Below, one piece after another: positions 1 to 11,698 of a stretch of 64,000 nt of DNA. Under the pieces are notes generated by a model. It saw only the letters and a program-made list of their open reading frames with translations. It made no database searches and was not told where the DNA came from. Source of the DNA: Diploptera punctata (Eukaryota > Arthropoda > Insecta > Blattodea > Blaberidae); assembly GCA_030220185.1 (NCBI GenBank), contig JASPKZ010007797.1:3206001-3270000 (forward strand). Reading direction: 5' to 3'. A program made the translations under genes and the position numbers. Position 1 is the first letter of the stretch. Each line of letters starts with the position of its first letter.

Positions 1-773
1 TATTATATACAATCTGGTAGCCGTATTTGTTATAGGCTCAGTCACTGCAAAATAACGGTCAGACCTGTTTCAGAATATTAAAAAGGAGGAGCTTTGCTTA
101 ATATATGATTAATCCTAACGTTTGATAATTATTCTCGTGAAACCCGTCCTCTGATTGGTTGTAGTATACCGAAATCATTGAAACCGGTTTTTGGGATTGG
201 TCATTGACTCCCATTTTGGGGGCATGAGTTAAATAGTCACAGAAATTAAATATGATTAATTTCGGTTCTTATATCTTCGTGTTTCTTTTAATCGGTCCTT
301 TGGTATCCTGCTATTGCTCTCAATGTCTTCATTTCAAACACTTTAATAATTAGAAAAAAATATTAAATATTTTTTTTAATAGGAATATTCCACAATACAG
401 TGTTTCTCCTTCAACCGAAAGTGATTTGTCGCCAGTTAATTAATTAATTAATTGATTACTAGTAATTAGCTGAAGGGAAAATTATAATTTAATATCACAT
501 TTAGGAATAAAATACGCATTTATGCATTAAAAATCTAAAATAAGCAGTTTCCCCCGGTATATGTATTTCTATGCATTATCAAATACCGCTCGAATTGTCT
601 GTGGAGGGGTCACTTAACATGGAAATCGTTTCCATATTGTCTACGTTTTAATGCGAAATAAAACCACGCATTTCGCATACAAATCCGGGGTCTAGTGATA
701 ACTGATAAATGATAATGAAGTAGAGTTCTTGAACCTAAACGTAACGTATTTTTAATAGTATAGACATAACCAG
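1..773. other. AT-rich DNA, no gene seen
   Basis: No coding frame of protein-like composition on either strand. A short TTAA run sits near 433-455. Otherwise nothing recognised before the first retrotransposon piece. Confidence 0.6.
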
Positions 774-1391
774 TAGATACTAAGGGCCAACAAACACGCA
801 CACACTATTGAGTAATACTAGGAAATTGGAGTTGGAAGTAAACATGAATAAATAAATACATAGTCACACATATAAATACATTATATGATGGAAATGGACA
901 TTTAATAACAAATGAGGGAAATTTAAAGAAGTGGTCGAATTCAAATACCTTCAAAGAATAATCTTACTTTAAGGGAGGAAAGGAGATTACAAGTATTTGA
1001 GAATAAAGTACTTAGGAAAATTTTTGGACCAAAGAGAGATGAAGAGACAGGTGAATGGAGAAGACTACATAACAATGAACTACATGGTCTTTATAGGAAG
1101 CCAGATATAATAAGAACAGTTAAGTCTCGTAGACTGCAATGGGCAGGACATGTTGCACGTATGGGGAATGAAAGACTTGCATGGAAGCTTCTTGTAGGAA
1201 AGCCAGAAGGAAAACGCCCAGTTGGTAGACCAAGAATGAGGTGGGAGAATAACATTAACTATGATTTGAGGGAAGTAGATTATACAGGGAATGATTGGAA
1301 AGCATTGGCTCAGGATAGGGATGTATGGAGAGCTTATGTCCGCGCGGCCATGCCTACGGGTTCGATACTGCCAGTGGGTAAGTAAGTAAGT
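774..1391 (+). mobile_element. LINE-A 3' fragment, internally deleted
   Basis: A 5'-truncated non-LTR retrotransposon end. It begins at the region that follows the RT active site (compare 45342 onward), jumps after about 955 to the LTLREERRLRVFENK region, then runs in frame through VKSRRLQWAGHVARMGN and KRPVGRPRMRWENNI to a (GTAA)n tail at 1376-1391. The open part 1161-1385 is the well-preserved C-terminal segment. The gap of several hundred bases relative to the longest copy at 44893-48036 is an internal deletion. The catalytic RT core is absent, so this is not functional. Confidence 0.85.
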
Positions 1392-1968
1392 ACAAACGGC
1401 AATGATATTGGATACAGAAATTAGACTCAATTCTGGAAATGCTTGTCGTTATGCATTACAGGGACTTTTGTCGTCCCAATTTTTTTCAAAAAACGTTAAA
1501 CTGAAAACACATAAAACTCATTCTCCCAGTTATATTATAAGGATGCGAAACATGGCCTCTTTAATGGAGGAGAAAAGATTACTTCGGATAAAGTGCCTAG
1601 GAAAATTTTTGGAGCAAAGAGAGACGAACAGACAGTCGAATGGGAAGACTACATAACAATGAGCTACATGGTCTTTATAGGAAACTGCAATAAGAACAGT
1701 TAAGTCTCATTGACTGCAATGGGCAGGACATGTGACACCTATAGGGAGTGAAAGAGGTGTATGGAGACTCATTGTAGAAATACCAGACGGAAAGCGCCCG
1801 GTAGGTAGGCCAAGATGAGGTGGGAGAATAACATAAACCATGATTTAAGGGAGGCGAATTATACAAGGATGACTGGAAAACATTAGCTCAGGTCAGAGAT
1901 GTATGGAGAGCTTATGTCCGCGCTGCCATGAACCTCTGGGTTTCACAGTGTAGTGAGTTAGGTAGGTC
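1392..1968 (+). mobile_element. LINE-A 3' fragment, degenerate
   Basis: A second LINE-A piece starts exactly where the preceding one ends, in the same orientation. It matches from the region before the LTLREE segment to the 3' end, but carries frameshifts and stops. The conserved terminal phrase on DNA (gagagcttatgtccgcg) is at about 1907-1923 and the end near 1965 has lost most of its GTTA tail. Confidence 0.8.
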
Positions 1969-2435
1969 AACAAATGTGTTCTGGGTGACTATTCAAGTAT
2001 TAGTTAACGTCTCAATTAATCAATTTTTCAAGCTGGATCAATGCAAACCCTAAAAAGGAATGATTGGCCTGTGGGTGATTTCGAAAGGGATAACATGGTT
2101 ACGTGTTGCACGATGATTGATCATGCTGGTGAAATGCTCACAACTTGCCATAAATATGCTAATTCAACTTCATAAATATTCACTTCAACATTAATATATA
2201 CAGTGTGTTCCCATTACAAACTTCTTGGGCTTGTAGAGGGGACTGTGTACGTAATAGTTTAGGAAACTTCGTCCAGAAATGTAACTTTTTCACGCTGCAG
2301 GTATAAGCTTGCATGAAGCGTTTAAATACCTTGCTTCTGTCGAGGATAAATAATTTTATCCTAAATAATCCTTTTAAGTAATATCAATTATTGATAGTAT
2401 TTTGATTATTTGTAACTCAATTAATTACATTTACA
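1969..2435. other. No gene seen
   Basis: AT-rich stretch between two retrotransposon insertions. No repeat family recognised and no convincing frame. Confidence 0.5.
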
Positions 2436-3277
2436 CAACCCAATATTTAAAAAAGGAGACAAGAAAAACTGAAAATTACATAGGCATCAGCTTACTAAAT
2501 ACTGGATACAAAATTTACACCAATATAGGCCTAATTAAGAACAAATTATACAAACATCTTAACAGCCTCCTCAGCGAAGAACAGAATGGCTTTCGTAAAG
2601 GTCGATCCTGCTGTGATGGTTATTTATCCATGAAATTATTAATAGAAAAACACAGGGAGTTCAATGTAGAAACACATTTAGCTTTTGTGGACTTCAAAAA
2701 AGCCTTCGACAAAATCAATAGGAATAAACTGTTGGAAATTTTAGCTGACAATAATCTACCACAACAGCATATTTTAAATTTATACAATATCTATAAAACA
2801 AATTTTATTTCAGTTCGAATCAATAACACACAAACAGAACGGACCGAAATTAATAGGGGCGTAAGACAAGGATGTGGCCTCTCGCCCTTGCTCTTTATCA
2901 TATACATGGATAGAATACTCCAAGATTGGCGACAGATAAGACACGGTTCGATCCAAATTAATAGAAACCATAAAATAGACTCTTTGCTTTTTGCAGACGA
3001 TTTGGTATTAATAGCTTCAACAGAAACAGATTTACAGTATTCTATACACAATTTTAATATAATTGCAAAAAGGTACAATGTGGAAATCAATACAAAGAAA
3101 ACTAAAGTGATGGCCTTTTGTGGGAAATACCCTATACCTAGCAAAATTGTTTTGGATGATGAAATTTTAAAACGAATAAACGAATTTAATTATTTGGGTT
3201 ATAATTTAACATTTCAAGATAAAGCTGATATATCAAAGAAAATCACAAATTTTACCAAAACAACGGGGGATAATTAA
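2402..3277 (+). pseudogene. LINE-C reverse transcriptase domain (remnant)
   Basis: About 280 codons of reverse transcriptase, which copies element RNA at the nicked target. Visible blocks in order: GISLLNTGYKIYT near residues 29-41, EEQNGFRKGRS about 58-68, FVDFKKAFDKI about 95-105, GVRQGCGLSPLLF about 155-167, and the catalytic FADD about 197-200, all intact. The frame begins at a TTG in flanking DNA with no natural start, so endonuclease and N-terminus are missing. It ends at a stop at 3275-3277. Homologous sequence continues to 3670 in other frames, including a second frame 3431-3670 with KAHLRRMPSHRIPKAIL and RSLGRPKKRW. So it is a frameshifted pseudogene despite the good core. Confidence 0.85.
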
Positions 3278-3716
3278 CAGTAGGCCTATAATGTAACCAT
3301 CTTTAGTACAGAAGAATACAAGATTACGGCTTTATAAAGTTCTCGCAAGACCAGTATTAAGATATGGTAGTGAAGCAAGGACAATACGAAGAAGAGATGA
3401 AAGCAGAATAACAGCAAATGAGATGCATTTATGCGCCGTACAGCAGGCTACACAAAGTGGAACCATAAAAGAAATGAGGAAATTATGGAAGAGTTGGATG
3501 TAGAACCCATTCTTCGCCATATACAAAACTACCAGAACTGGAAAGCCCATCTTCGACGAATGCCGTCTCATAGAATTCCAAAAGCCATACTTCGCTACTG
3601 CCCCCAAGGCGAAAGATCGCTGGGACGTCCAAAAAAGCGCTGGACGGAAAATTCCTATTTGAGACCGTAACAGGCCACACGGCCTAATACTTGCATGGAT
3701 GATGATGATGATGACG
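2443..3716 (+). mobile_element. LINE-C copy, 5'-truncated, with 7-bp target duplication
   Basis: Flanked by direct repeats caaccca at 2436-2442 and 3717-3723, so the insertion limits are fairly clear. It holds an RT core and C-terminal region, then a 3' UTR with a small hairpin (caggccacacggcct at 3671-3685) and a (GAT)n tail at 3698-3712. The microsatellite tail and the RT sequence resemble the RTE-like non-LTR groups, an inference not tested. A related copy lies at 45679-47079. Confidence 0.85.
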
Positions 3717-3723
3717 CAACCCA

Positions 3724-4629
3724 GGATTCACTGATTCCATGACAATGCACAATGTCAATGGGAAAAATAAAGAAACTTCACTTTGTTACTGTAAGAATAA
3801 ATGTGTATACGCAAACAAACCAAACATCTCTACCGTATTTAACGTTGTGACTTTGTACTTATCCACTACACAACAGCTGTTCTCTGTGGCGACCACCAAG
3901 CTCGTTGCACACATTGTACTTATGCATCATGTTCTGGTACACTCTCCCCATCATATTCTTTTAGTGACAAAGTAAATTTTCTTCATTTTTCTCTTGACAT
4001 TCAACACTGTCACGAAATCAATGAATGTCAGGTTGTGTAAATGTAATTAATTGAGACATGAATAATTAAATTAATATCTATTTATCGCCAACAGACGCGG
4101 AAGATTTAAACATCTAATGCGAACTTCCTGTTCCGGCAGCACGAAAACGTAAATTTTCCGGACAAAGGTTCATATTCATCCCCCTCTACAGTACTAGAAG
4201 TTTGAAATCTGAATTTCCATATCCCAGGTATATATACCATCTTCACTATCCAGGCTCCCAGTGCAAACAATTTTTCTTTCCTTGTATACAATTAATTCTC
4301 TATCATAAGAGACAGCGGGACATCGCTCGCAGTGCTTTTCTACGGCTTCTATAACAAAGAAGCATTTTAATGAGAATATATTTACTCTATAGCAGTAACA
4401 CGTTTTTATTTGATTTTATAATTACATTTTTACATTTGGTAATGAGTTATTTTTTAAATATCATATTTGGCTTTCATTGTCGAATGTCAAAATTCTATTA
4501 TAAAGTCGATATATATTACTCCAGTACCCAATATGGTTAAATGTGGAAAAACAAATTTGTGTTAAATCACTCAAACAGCCTAATCCACAAACATATAACA
4601 AATTTTAACTTAACTAATGTGAAAGCAGC
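3724..4629. other. No gene; two weak repeat matches
   Basis: No convincing coding frame. 4135-4215 resembles 59085-59145 (shared tttccggacaaa and a ccctctacaa segment). 4368-4440 resembles 22510-22580 (shared tatagcagt segment and spacing). Both look like old dispersed repeats of unknown type. Confidence 0.4.
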
Positions 4630-5463
4630 ATATAATAATAATAATAATTTTTATTATTCCGGCTTTTACAATTAATATACATTTTTCCGGTACCCATGTT
4701 CACAGTTAACTACACATTTGTTTCAACACATTTTTCCATTCCTGTCTGTTCATCCATATATCTTCTTCTATTTCCCATTCCCTCTTAGCTTTTTGATTCC
4801 CTGAATCCATGTAATAGTTGGTCTACCCTTCTTTTTCCTTCCCTGTGGTTCCCAATCCATGATAATCTTAGGTAGTCTTCCTTCTTCCATTCTTCTAATG
4901 TGTCCGTACCAATTTAATTGTTTCTTCTTTATAAAATCTAATATTGAATATTGTACGTGCATTTTTTCTTTTATATATGAATTTCTGATTTTATCCTTCC
5001 TGGATATTCTTGCAGCGCGTCTCCAGTAGTCCATTTCAGTGGCGAGCAATGTTTTGTTTTCATTTGTGCTTTTAAAGCCCACACATCAGCTCCATAGGTA
5101 ATAATGCTTCTGATTATTGTATTAAAAATAGTTTTTTTTTTTTTGAAGATATGTTTGTCCCTACTATTCCATTTAGGGCAGATATAGCATACTTTCCTAT
5201 ATTGAACCTGTTTCTTATCTATGTTTCTTGTTTTCCATCTTTAGTAATTTTAATTCCTAAATACTTATATTCTTCAGCGTGTTTAATTGTCCCTAAATCT
5301 TCTTCTAGTATTAAATCTTGAGGAAGATCCCCTATTGTCATATATCTAGATTTATCCGTATTGATCTTTAAACCCCATAAACTATATTCTTGTATTAATT
5401 TTCTAGTGAGGTATTCTATATCTTCAAATTCTTGAGCCAATATCAATTGGTCATCTGCAAACT
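4630..5463 (-). mobile_element. LINE-E copy, 5' truncated at the RT active site
   Basis: Reading the minus strand from 5463, the first codons give QFADDQLILAQEFED, so the copy starts right at the catalytic FADD. Frames 5446-5219 (INTDKSRYMTIG, EYKYLGIKITKDG) and 5082-4768 (EMDYWRRAARISRKDKI, WYGHIRRMEEGRLPKIIM, GRKKKGRPTITWI) follow in different phases. It ends in (TTA)n on its own strand at 4632-4650. Upstream it abuts an (ATA)n run at 5464-5512. Non-functional remnant; related copies at 34820-35530 and 41185-41842. Confidence 0.8.
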
Positions 5464-5465
5464 GG

Positions 5466-5512
<47 letters not shown>
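5464..5512. repeat. (ATA)n microsatellite
   Basis: About 49 bases of ATA repeats between the truncated LINE-E and a LINE-A tail. It coincides with a junction of two insertions. Confidence 0.95.
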
Positions 5513-5513
<1 letters not shown>

Positions 5514-5526
5514 GTGATAATAATGG

Positions 5527-5648
5527 TGAATGGAGATGATTGGGAAACATTAGCACATGATAGGGATGTATGGAGAGCTTATGTCCGCGCGGCCATGAAC
5601 CTACGGGTTCGATAGACCCAGCGAGTTAGTAATAATAATATAGGCCTA
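5527..5648 (+). mobile_element. LINE-A extreme 3' end
   Basis: Only the last ~100 bases of LINE-A, from the segment gatgattgggaaac through the conserved end phrase gcgcggccatgaacctacg to gcgagttagt. It then runs into ataataata and a TAGGCCTA octamer at 5641-5648. Confidence 0.8.
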
Positions 5649-6072
5649 CTATCATAAAAGGAGGAGCATGGCCTACAACTGAATAAGAATTTATGCACAA
5701 GTTTTTTAAATTTTTCTCAACTTTTATTACACCTATAAACTTCGAATAATTGTAATGTTGTTTGAGAAAGTCGTTGATTAAGTAATTATGTTTCAGCGCT
5801 TATTTCATATTTAATTTTATGTCCACAGATGTGCAAATTAATCACGCAAGGATTTTTTAAAAATACTTTTATGATAACCTCAATTGGTACATTCCTCCAG
5901 AATTTGTTAAAATATTAGATTTCTGGTGGATATAATTTCCTCGAAATTGAGACTTAATTAATTCAGTGTGTTGGAGTTTTACATCTAACTGGAACACTGG
6001 CCTTTTATAACCATATGCTGATCTATGTGGGTATTAATGCTATTTCTACTGCTAGCTCCTAATACAAACAGG

Positions 6073-6075
<3 letters not shown>
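5649..6075. other. No gene seen
   Basis: AT-rich, no repeat family recognised. Confidence 0.5.

Positions 6076-6076
<1 letters not shown>

Positions 6077-6126
<50 letters not shown>
6077..6126. repeat. (ATA)n microsatellite
   Basis: About 50 bases of ATA repeats directly before a LINE-A piece, the same arrangement as at 5464-5512. Confidence 0.95.
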
Positions 6127-6128
<2 letters not shown>

Positions 6129-6130
6129 CA

Positions 6131-6405
6131 TTGATAATGGTGAATGGAGGAAACTACTTAATAGTGAGCTACATGGTATGTATAGGAAGCCAGATATAAT
6201 TAGAACAGTTAAGTCTCGTAGACTGTGATGGGTAGGACATGTCGCACGTATGGGGATGAAAGATGTGCATGGAAGCTTCTTGTAGGAAAACCAGAGGGAA
6301 AACGCCGAATTGGTAGACCTAGAATGAGGTGGGAGAATAACATTATCTATGATTTAATGGGAAACGATTATACGTTGGAAAACATCTCATGATAAGGATG
6401 TTTTC
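6131..6405 (+). mobile_element. LINE-A 3' fragment, interrupted end
   Basis: Matches LINE-A from the ETGEWRRLHN region through the RPRMRWENNI region, with frameshifts, a stop in place of the Trp of the WAGHVARMG motif, and a deletion after about 6370. No GTTA tail is left; a TA-rich run and SINE-1 follow. Confidence 0.75.
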
Positions 6406-6419
6406 CAATGTATATATAT

Positions 6420-6743
6420 CCATAGTAATTCTGCCCGAAGGCAGGTCCTTCACTGCAATCATAGCATTTCCAATCTATGCTTGCAGCTTTACTAGGGAAT
6501 TGTAGGTGTGGTAGCTTCCCGTTGCTTTCCACACCGGTGAAGGATGATAATGATGATGATAATATGGATGGCCATATGATTTCGGGGACCGTATTTGGGC
6601 CTTAAAGTTTTCCTGACATTTGTCTTACAGGTGAGGAAAAACCCCGATAAAAACCTCACCCAGAAAAACTGCCCCAACCGGGGATCGATCCCGGGCCCGC
6701 TGCGTGACAAGGCAGCACGCTACCTCGAGACCACAGCGGTGGA
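6420..6743 (-). mobile_element. SINE-1 copy
   Basis: Minus-oriented, near full length. The tRNA-like head is at 6670-6743 (B box ggatcgatccc on the plus strand) and the tail at 6420-6445, with the hairpin ctgcccgaaggcag. Flanks share tatatatat (6411-6419 and 6744-6752), a possible but low-complexity target duplication. Confidence 0.9.
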
Positions 6744-6754
6744 TATATATATTA

Positions 6755-6950
6755 CAGAAATAAATGCAAATGGTTTGAACATGTACAAAGAATTCCAAAT
6801 AATCGTTTATCAAAACAGATACTTTATTATAGACCTGATGGCCGAAGAAATGTAGAAAGATCGAAACGACGTTGGAAGTACGATCAGTAGCGCAACGGGC
6901 AGCGGAACGGACCAATAGGCCCATATCTTGAAGATGATGACTAACATTAA
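6755..6950 (+). mobile_element. RT C-terminal remnant with GAT-type tail
   Basis: Without an ATG, one frame reads WFEHVQRIPNNRLSKQ and then YYRPDGRRNVERSKRRWK, the pattern of a non-LTR RT C-terminus. It ends in agatgatgac. Resembles LINE-C ends. SINE-1 copies lie on both sides. Confidence 0.65.
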
Positions 6951-6997
6951 ATCATACATTCTGTTTGATGACGAATTTCAATCACCATAAATGTCAT

Positions 6998-7320
6998 GTT
7001 TACCGCTGTGGTCTCGAGGTAGCGTGCTGCCTTGTCACGCAGCGGGCCCGGGTTCGATTCCCGGTCGGGACAGGCTCCTGGGTGAGGGTTTTTCGGGGTT
7101 TTCCTCACCTGTAAGACAAATGCCAAGAAGCTTAGGGCCCAACGGTCCCCGAAAATCATCCGGCCATCATCATCATCCTTATTATCATCATCCTTCACCG
7201 GTGTGGAAAGCAACGGGAAGCTACCACACCTATAATTCTCTAGTAAAGCTGCAAAGTATAGCATAAAAATGCTATGATTGCAGTGAAAGACCTGCCCTCA
7301 GGCAGAATTACTATGGATGG
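6998..7320 (+). mobile_element. SINE-1, complete copy with 11-bp target duplication
   Basis: Perfect direct repeats ataaatgtcat at 6987-6997 and 7321-7331 bound a 323-bp element. Head: A-box-like tggtctcgagg and B-box ggttcgattcc, the internal Pol III promoter layout. 3' part: the hairpin around gcataaaaatgctatg and a terminal stem ctgccctcaggcag followed by ttactatggatgg. A good reference copy for the family. Confidence 0.95.
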
Positions 7321-7331
7321 ATAAATGTCAT

Positions 7332-7789
7332 ATCATGTATTTAATATTCTTCAGGAAATGAACAGGAAAAAACATAAAATCGAGAGACGAAAAAATTAAG
7401 AACATCTGCAAAATGCTGGACATAATCCTGCTACAAGTTACAAAGATACAACAAATTGCCCTGCTAATGGAATATCCTGTATTCCAGTGGTGGATCAATT
7501 CTTCGGTTCCTCTCTTGAGCAGAGTGGAACATCGGGTTCCAAACTTTTAGCCCATTTGCCTAGGTTGTTAAATTAATAGCTATTGCCACTGTGTCGGAAT
7601 TGCTGGTCTAGGTCGGTATTTTCCCTTGCACCAAGGGAAACCGCAGAAAATCCTGGTAGAAATAGTGTATCCCGGGACGTTGATAAAATGTGACCTTTGT
7701 ATATGTATCTGATGGCGACCATAATGAAGGTGCAACTCCCAATCCTTTCATTTTCAAAATACCATGTACAGTGAACGTTCGTTTATAAT
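7332..7789. other. No gene seen
   Basis: No recognised repeat or coding frame. Confidence 0.45.
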
Positions 7790-8355
7790 TCTTCTTCTTA
7801 TTTGGTATTACAGTTCGATTCGACCTTAACTTCTTGTATGGTCTTCTTCCATTCTTCTCCATCCATTGCCAACTCCCTCCAGTTCTTTCAAATCTGCTTG
7901 TAGACAATTCCACCATCTTGTTCTTTGTCTTCCTGTTAATCTGGTTCCGTCTGGATTGTTGTCGAAGACAATCTTCACTTTCCTTGTAGTTTCCATCTTT
8001 GTGATATGTCCTAACCATCTCAATCTCTGACATCTTATATATGTCTCTAAATCCAATTCAAATATCTCATCGTTCTATCTGGCTCTCCATCCGTCCCCTG
8101 TTTCAATTGCTCTGAAAATCCTTCTTAAGATTTTCCTTTCAAATACTGCTAGTTGTTTGCACGTATTTTTATTTACGACCCATGTTTCGGTACCATATGT
8201 TATAATGGGTCTTATTAAAGTTTTATAAATCTTAATTTTGATTTCTGTGATATTGTTTTTAACAATTGTTAAGAGTGAATAATATGCTCAGTTAGCCAGA
8301 TATATTCTTCATTGTACCGCATTCTTTATATCATTATTTGTTGTCAATATTGACC

Positions 8356-8389
<34 letters not shown>

Positions 8390-8705
8390 ATTTACATTTT
8401 CAAACTTATAGACCTATGAACCAAATTTGATTTCCTTTACTTGGTCGTTTTGTCTTTTGGTAATTGACATACATTTTTATTTCTTTGTATCTATATTAAA
8501 TCCCAACTTCTGAGTTTATTATCCAATGCTAATAAGGCTTCTTCAACTTGTACCCTTCTTCCAGCAACGACCACATCGTCCGCATAACCTACAATCTGTT
8601 GCGTCTTATTACAAATGGTTCCATTAATTTGCACTTCTGAATTTATTATTGCAATGTGTAAAGCTACATTAAATAATAGAGGGGCAGCCCGTCTCCTTGT
8701 CTACG
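7790..8705 (-). mobile_element. LINE-F reverse transcriptase remnant
   Basis: On the minus strand from 8705: a damaged RQGDGL-type block, then LLFNVALHIAI and IVGYADDVVVAGRRVQVEEALLAL (around 8605-8530, written here only as parts of one frame). Later come IYKTLIRPIITYGTETW and, at 8056-7826, RLRWLGHITKMETTRK and DGTRLTGRQRTRWW. The YADD motif is intact but stops and a (TA)n run at 8357-8386 break it. A related short piece is at 54760-55035. Non-functional. Confidence 0.75.
8357..8387. repeat. (TA)n microsatellite inside LINE-F
   Basis: About 30 bases of TA repeats interrupting the RT remnant. Confidence 0.9.
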
Positions 8706-8749
8706 TTTACAATTTAAAAGAATACAATACAGTTTTTGTGTTATTTCCG

Positions 8750-9540
8750 AACTATACTGTATCTGAGCTAAGTTCCAGTTATACTGTAAACAGTCTATTG
8801 GTAGAACTGTGGTAAAACTTTTACCCGCCATATGAGTGAATTGTGTAAAAAAGTGTTAATGATAGAAACATTTTTCTTAGGTTATTTTGTATTTTACGGA
8901 AAATAAGACTGAATACAAGACAAGATGATACCAATAAAATTAGTAACTTCTATTTCTTATTTATTTATGATAAATTGTAATATTATTATATGTGCCCACC
9001 TAATCAGACGTTAACGCTTTTTCCATGATGTCGATAGATATCCTTTATTTGCAATTTCATTAGGTCTACGAGCAATGTTAACTGACCTGTAAATTGTGCT
9101 GTTATTTTCAACACATCCTCAATGGCTAATGTACGAGTAGGATACTTTTCACTAAATTGTTTGAAATCGTTCAAAATAATTTGTTTTTCTCTGCTTTTCA
9201 AATGATTTTCCTTTTTGGTGTTTCAAAAATTGTATACGACAAGCAGTCATTTAAAACAATTTAAATTCGTAACAATTATACAATGGAATGCTCATTTATT
9301 TTTAAATCTATTAAAATTGTAATTATATACTTTTTCTCCCATAACTTATATAGACATGTGTCATATAATACACATTTTTATTATTTTTTATTTTATTTAT
9401 TTCGAATGCTAGAAAGGTAACTACATTTTTATACACGCTTAAAGGTAAAACAGTTATTCGACCAATGAAAATGTAAATGTAATGTATACATCTGGTTTGT
9501 TTACATTACAACTGGAATTTAGCTCGGAAAGTTAAGTTTT
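8750..9540 (-). repeat. Repeat J, copy 1 (possible gene remnant)
   Basis: About 790 bp that align with 19815-21225 over their whole length, apart from two SINEs inserted in the second copy. Orientation is set by the shared open frame on the minus strand. Shared landmarks: ttacggaaaataagactgaatac at 8894-8916, the frame at 9201-9004, and a stretch with aaaggtaaaac and cgaccaatgaaaa at 9440-9470. Could be an old gene duplication or an unclassified transposon. Confidence 0.6.
9004..9201 (-). CDS. Conserved short frame in repeat J (possible exon)
   Basis: The 65-codon frame starts at TTG, has a stop about 12 codons further upstream and no ATG, so it is either an internal exon or a pseudogene. 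The central peptide EKYPTRTLAIEDVLKITAQ is matched at 20408-20620 by EKYPT-IIIEDVVKITAE, with a codon-sized gap and conservative changes (L/V, Q/E). That pattern suggests past protein-level constraint. I do not recognise the family. No signal peptide or membrane segment is evident. Confidence 0.35.
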   Translation of the reverse strand: MKSREKQIILNDFKQFSEKYPTRTLAIEDVLKITAQFTGQLTLLVDLMKLQIKDIYRHHGKSVNV

Positions 9541-11608
9541 TTATTGTCGTTCAATCCATATGTGTGATTTATTATTTTTTTGAATGATAGTGCGTCCTGT
9601 CGTAGTTACAGCAATGGCGATCATGATTGAAAGTTCAATTTCCTAAATTTCGGGGTTGCCACCTATAAATAACTAAACTATACTGTAAAAATTACAAATT
9701 ACCTACCTAGTGCGGGAAGTAAAACCACTGCCCTTTATGTATAGGCCCTACTACGAACAATGTATATACAAAAATATATCCAAAAGGTAGTGTTAATATA
9801 TATTATAAAAAACAAATCATTGCATTTTAAATGAACTGAACTTTATTTGAAACAATATAAAACAATAAATTCGTACCTGCAGCCACATTTTATGTCTGGT
9901 TGGTGTCACGGCCTACTGTGGTCCCAACTAAATTACTTTCGGCATTTACCGTATAAACAATGGCCAGACTGTTAACGTTAGTCAGTTGTTTATAATGAAC
10001 TCAAATGTTTCCAACAAATATCTTATTTTATTATTATTATAATTTATTATTTTGAAAACACCATCGCGCAAAATATAATGTACAACGCACGTTTGTGAAG
10101 TGTTTTACAGAATCTCGGAAATTAAAAACCTAGCTATCGTTCGGTTTTTAAACAGTTTCCTCGCTTCTGTAAAAACCACTGCCCTACCTCCCATCATAAC
10201 ATACTATTAATTGTCATTTAATCCAAATGTATGATTTATTATTTTTCACCGCACTTCATTTTTTAATCATTTTGTGTTTAACATTGTGTACCACAAGTTG
10301 CGAAACTAACACATACATGCTAAGCTTGCATCTGATTATTTCAGAATTAGCTTTTTGCACACCTCGTGATCGTCTGGACCAATAGAAACATGACTTCGCA
10401 CCAGCTGCTAAAATGCAATTTATAACAGCTGCTTCCAGCTTTGGTCACTCATTTTCTTATTTCAGCTTATTTCTTTGTTAGCTTCAGTAATAACTTCATG
10501 CCATATTGATGGATTTTGTCCAGATTATCTGCATACTGAATATTTAAGAGCCCTCTGTGAGCTTCTGGAGTTCCCGCAAAGCTTCTGTATCCAGGCGTCG
10601 CCAATTTCTTTCAACCACAGCCTTTACATGTTTACATATTTTAGTATTCCAACTCCCCCCCCCCCCACGCAGGATCAAAAAATTATGTATTTAAGTTTTG
10701 GTCTATTAATAGTATAGTAAGCCTAAGTGTAGGTCTTCCACATCTAAAACCAAGCTAAAGTTATCAATACGCATTATAATTATTCATAGAACTAATCATT
10801 ATCTTTTATGGGACCGTGTACATTTACAAAATCATGTCGTTTATTTAGTTTAGTTTTAAGTTTTAATTGAAAAACTATTCCGTCGTCTCTTTCAACCCAT
10901 ATGCAAAATACTGTTTAATATCCTTGTATCGTGATAAGCTATCTTGTTTTTAATATTTTACAATTGTATTCTTATCATTTGTATGTAATAAAATTATTAA
11001 AAATTAATTCTGGTCACTTCTTCCAGGCCAAGTGACTAGTTCCGTTTATTTCGACTTCACAAATGTTAACAATGGACTTGTACATTTTTTTTATATAACA
11101 TGCTTGCATTTACGACATAATTCACTGTAAAAATCCTCCATTGTGTTATGAGAAACACATGGTTACTACGTAGTATGGACTTTTTTTTATTCTAGCTCAA
11201 ATGGCAATGTAGAATATTTCTATGAAAAATGTAAAATAACACGAATTAATTTTACCTCCTGCGCCCCGAACAAAAGTTTAACAATATATATGAAGGGCTT
11301 AGGGCAATAACATAAGCCACATGAGATGTAAAGATTTTAATATTTCAAAACAATAATAAATACTAATTGGGCAGTATTGTTGTTGATACATTGTGTGTCT
11401 ACATGTTTTAACTCATTACTGACGCACTTACAAATTATTATATGGGCATTTCAACATATTTGCTATCATTGTAATAAATGGCATTTCTTAAACCCTTCAT
11501 ATTCTCATTTTGGTGCTTAACAGGTTTCTAGGGAGAAAAAAATGGAGGACTTTTATGGGAATTGAGATGTCAATTAGCCTACAATTTTATTTTCACGTTT
11601 AATGGATT
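9541..11608. other. Long AT-rich stretch without recognised genes
   Basis: About 2 kb, mostly unique-looking. Two small internal similarities: ccactgccct at 9728 and 10185, and a tatgtgtgatttattatt-like segment at 9557 and 10225. A C run at 10655-10663 and a weak frame 10475-10717. Nothing supports a gene. Confidence 0.5.
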
Positions 11609-11698
11609 TTAACTCCACGACGCGAGAGGCCTACCAGCCGGCTGCTAGCCTCACATCCACATGTATTTATCACAGAGGTAGTCGATCATCATAGAGGT
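11609..11698 (-). mobile_element. SINE-D tail fragment
   Basis: aggcctaccagccggctgct and cacatccacatgta match the far end of SINE-D copies at 15446 and 33031. The tRNA-like head is missing. Confidence 0.7.

Noticed and set aside
1080..1430. Minus-strand frame of 116 codons
   Set aside because: Antisense of the LINE-A C-terminal region, which is clearly in frame on the plus strand.
6492..7266. Several frames of 70-105 codons
   Set aside because: All fall in SINE-1 copies; similar peptides recur at each SINE-1 (for example 50399, 55145).
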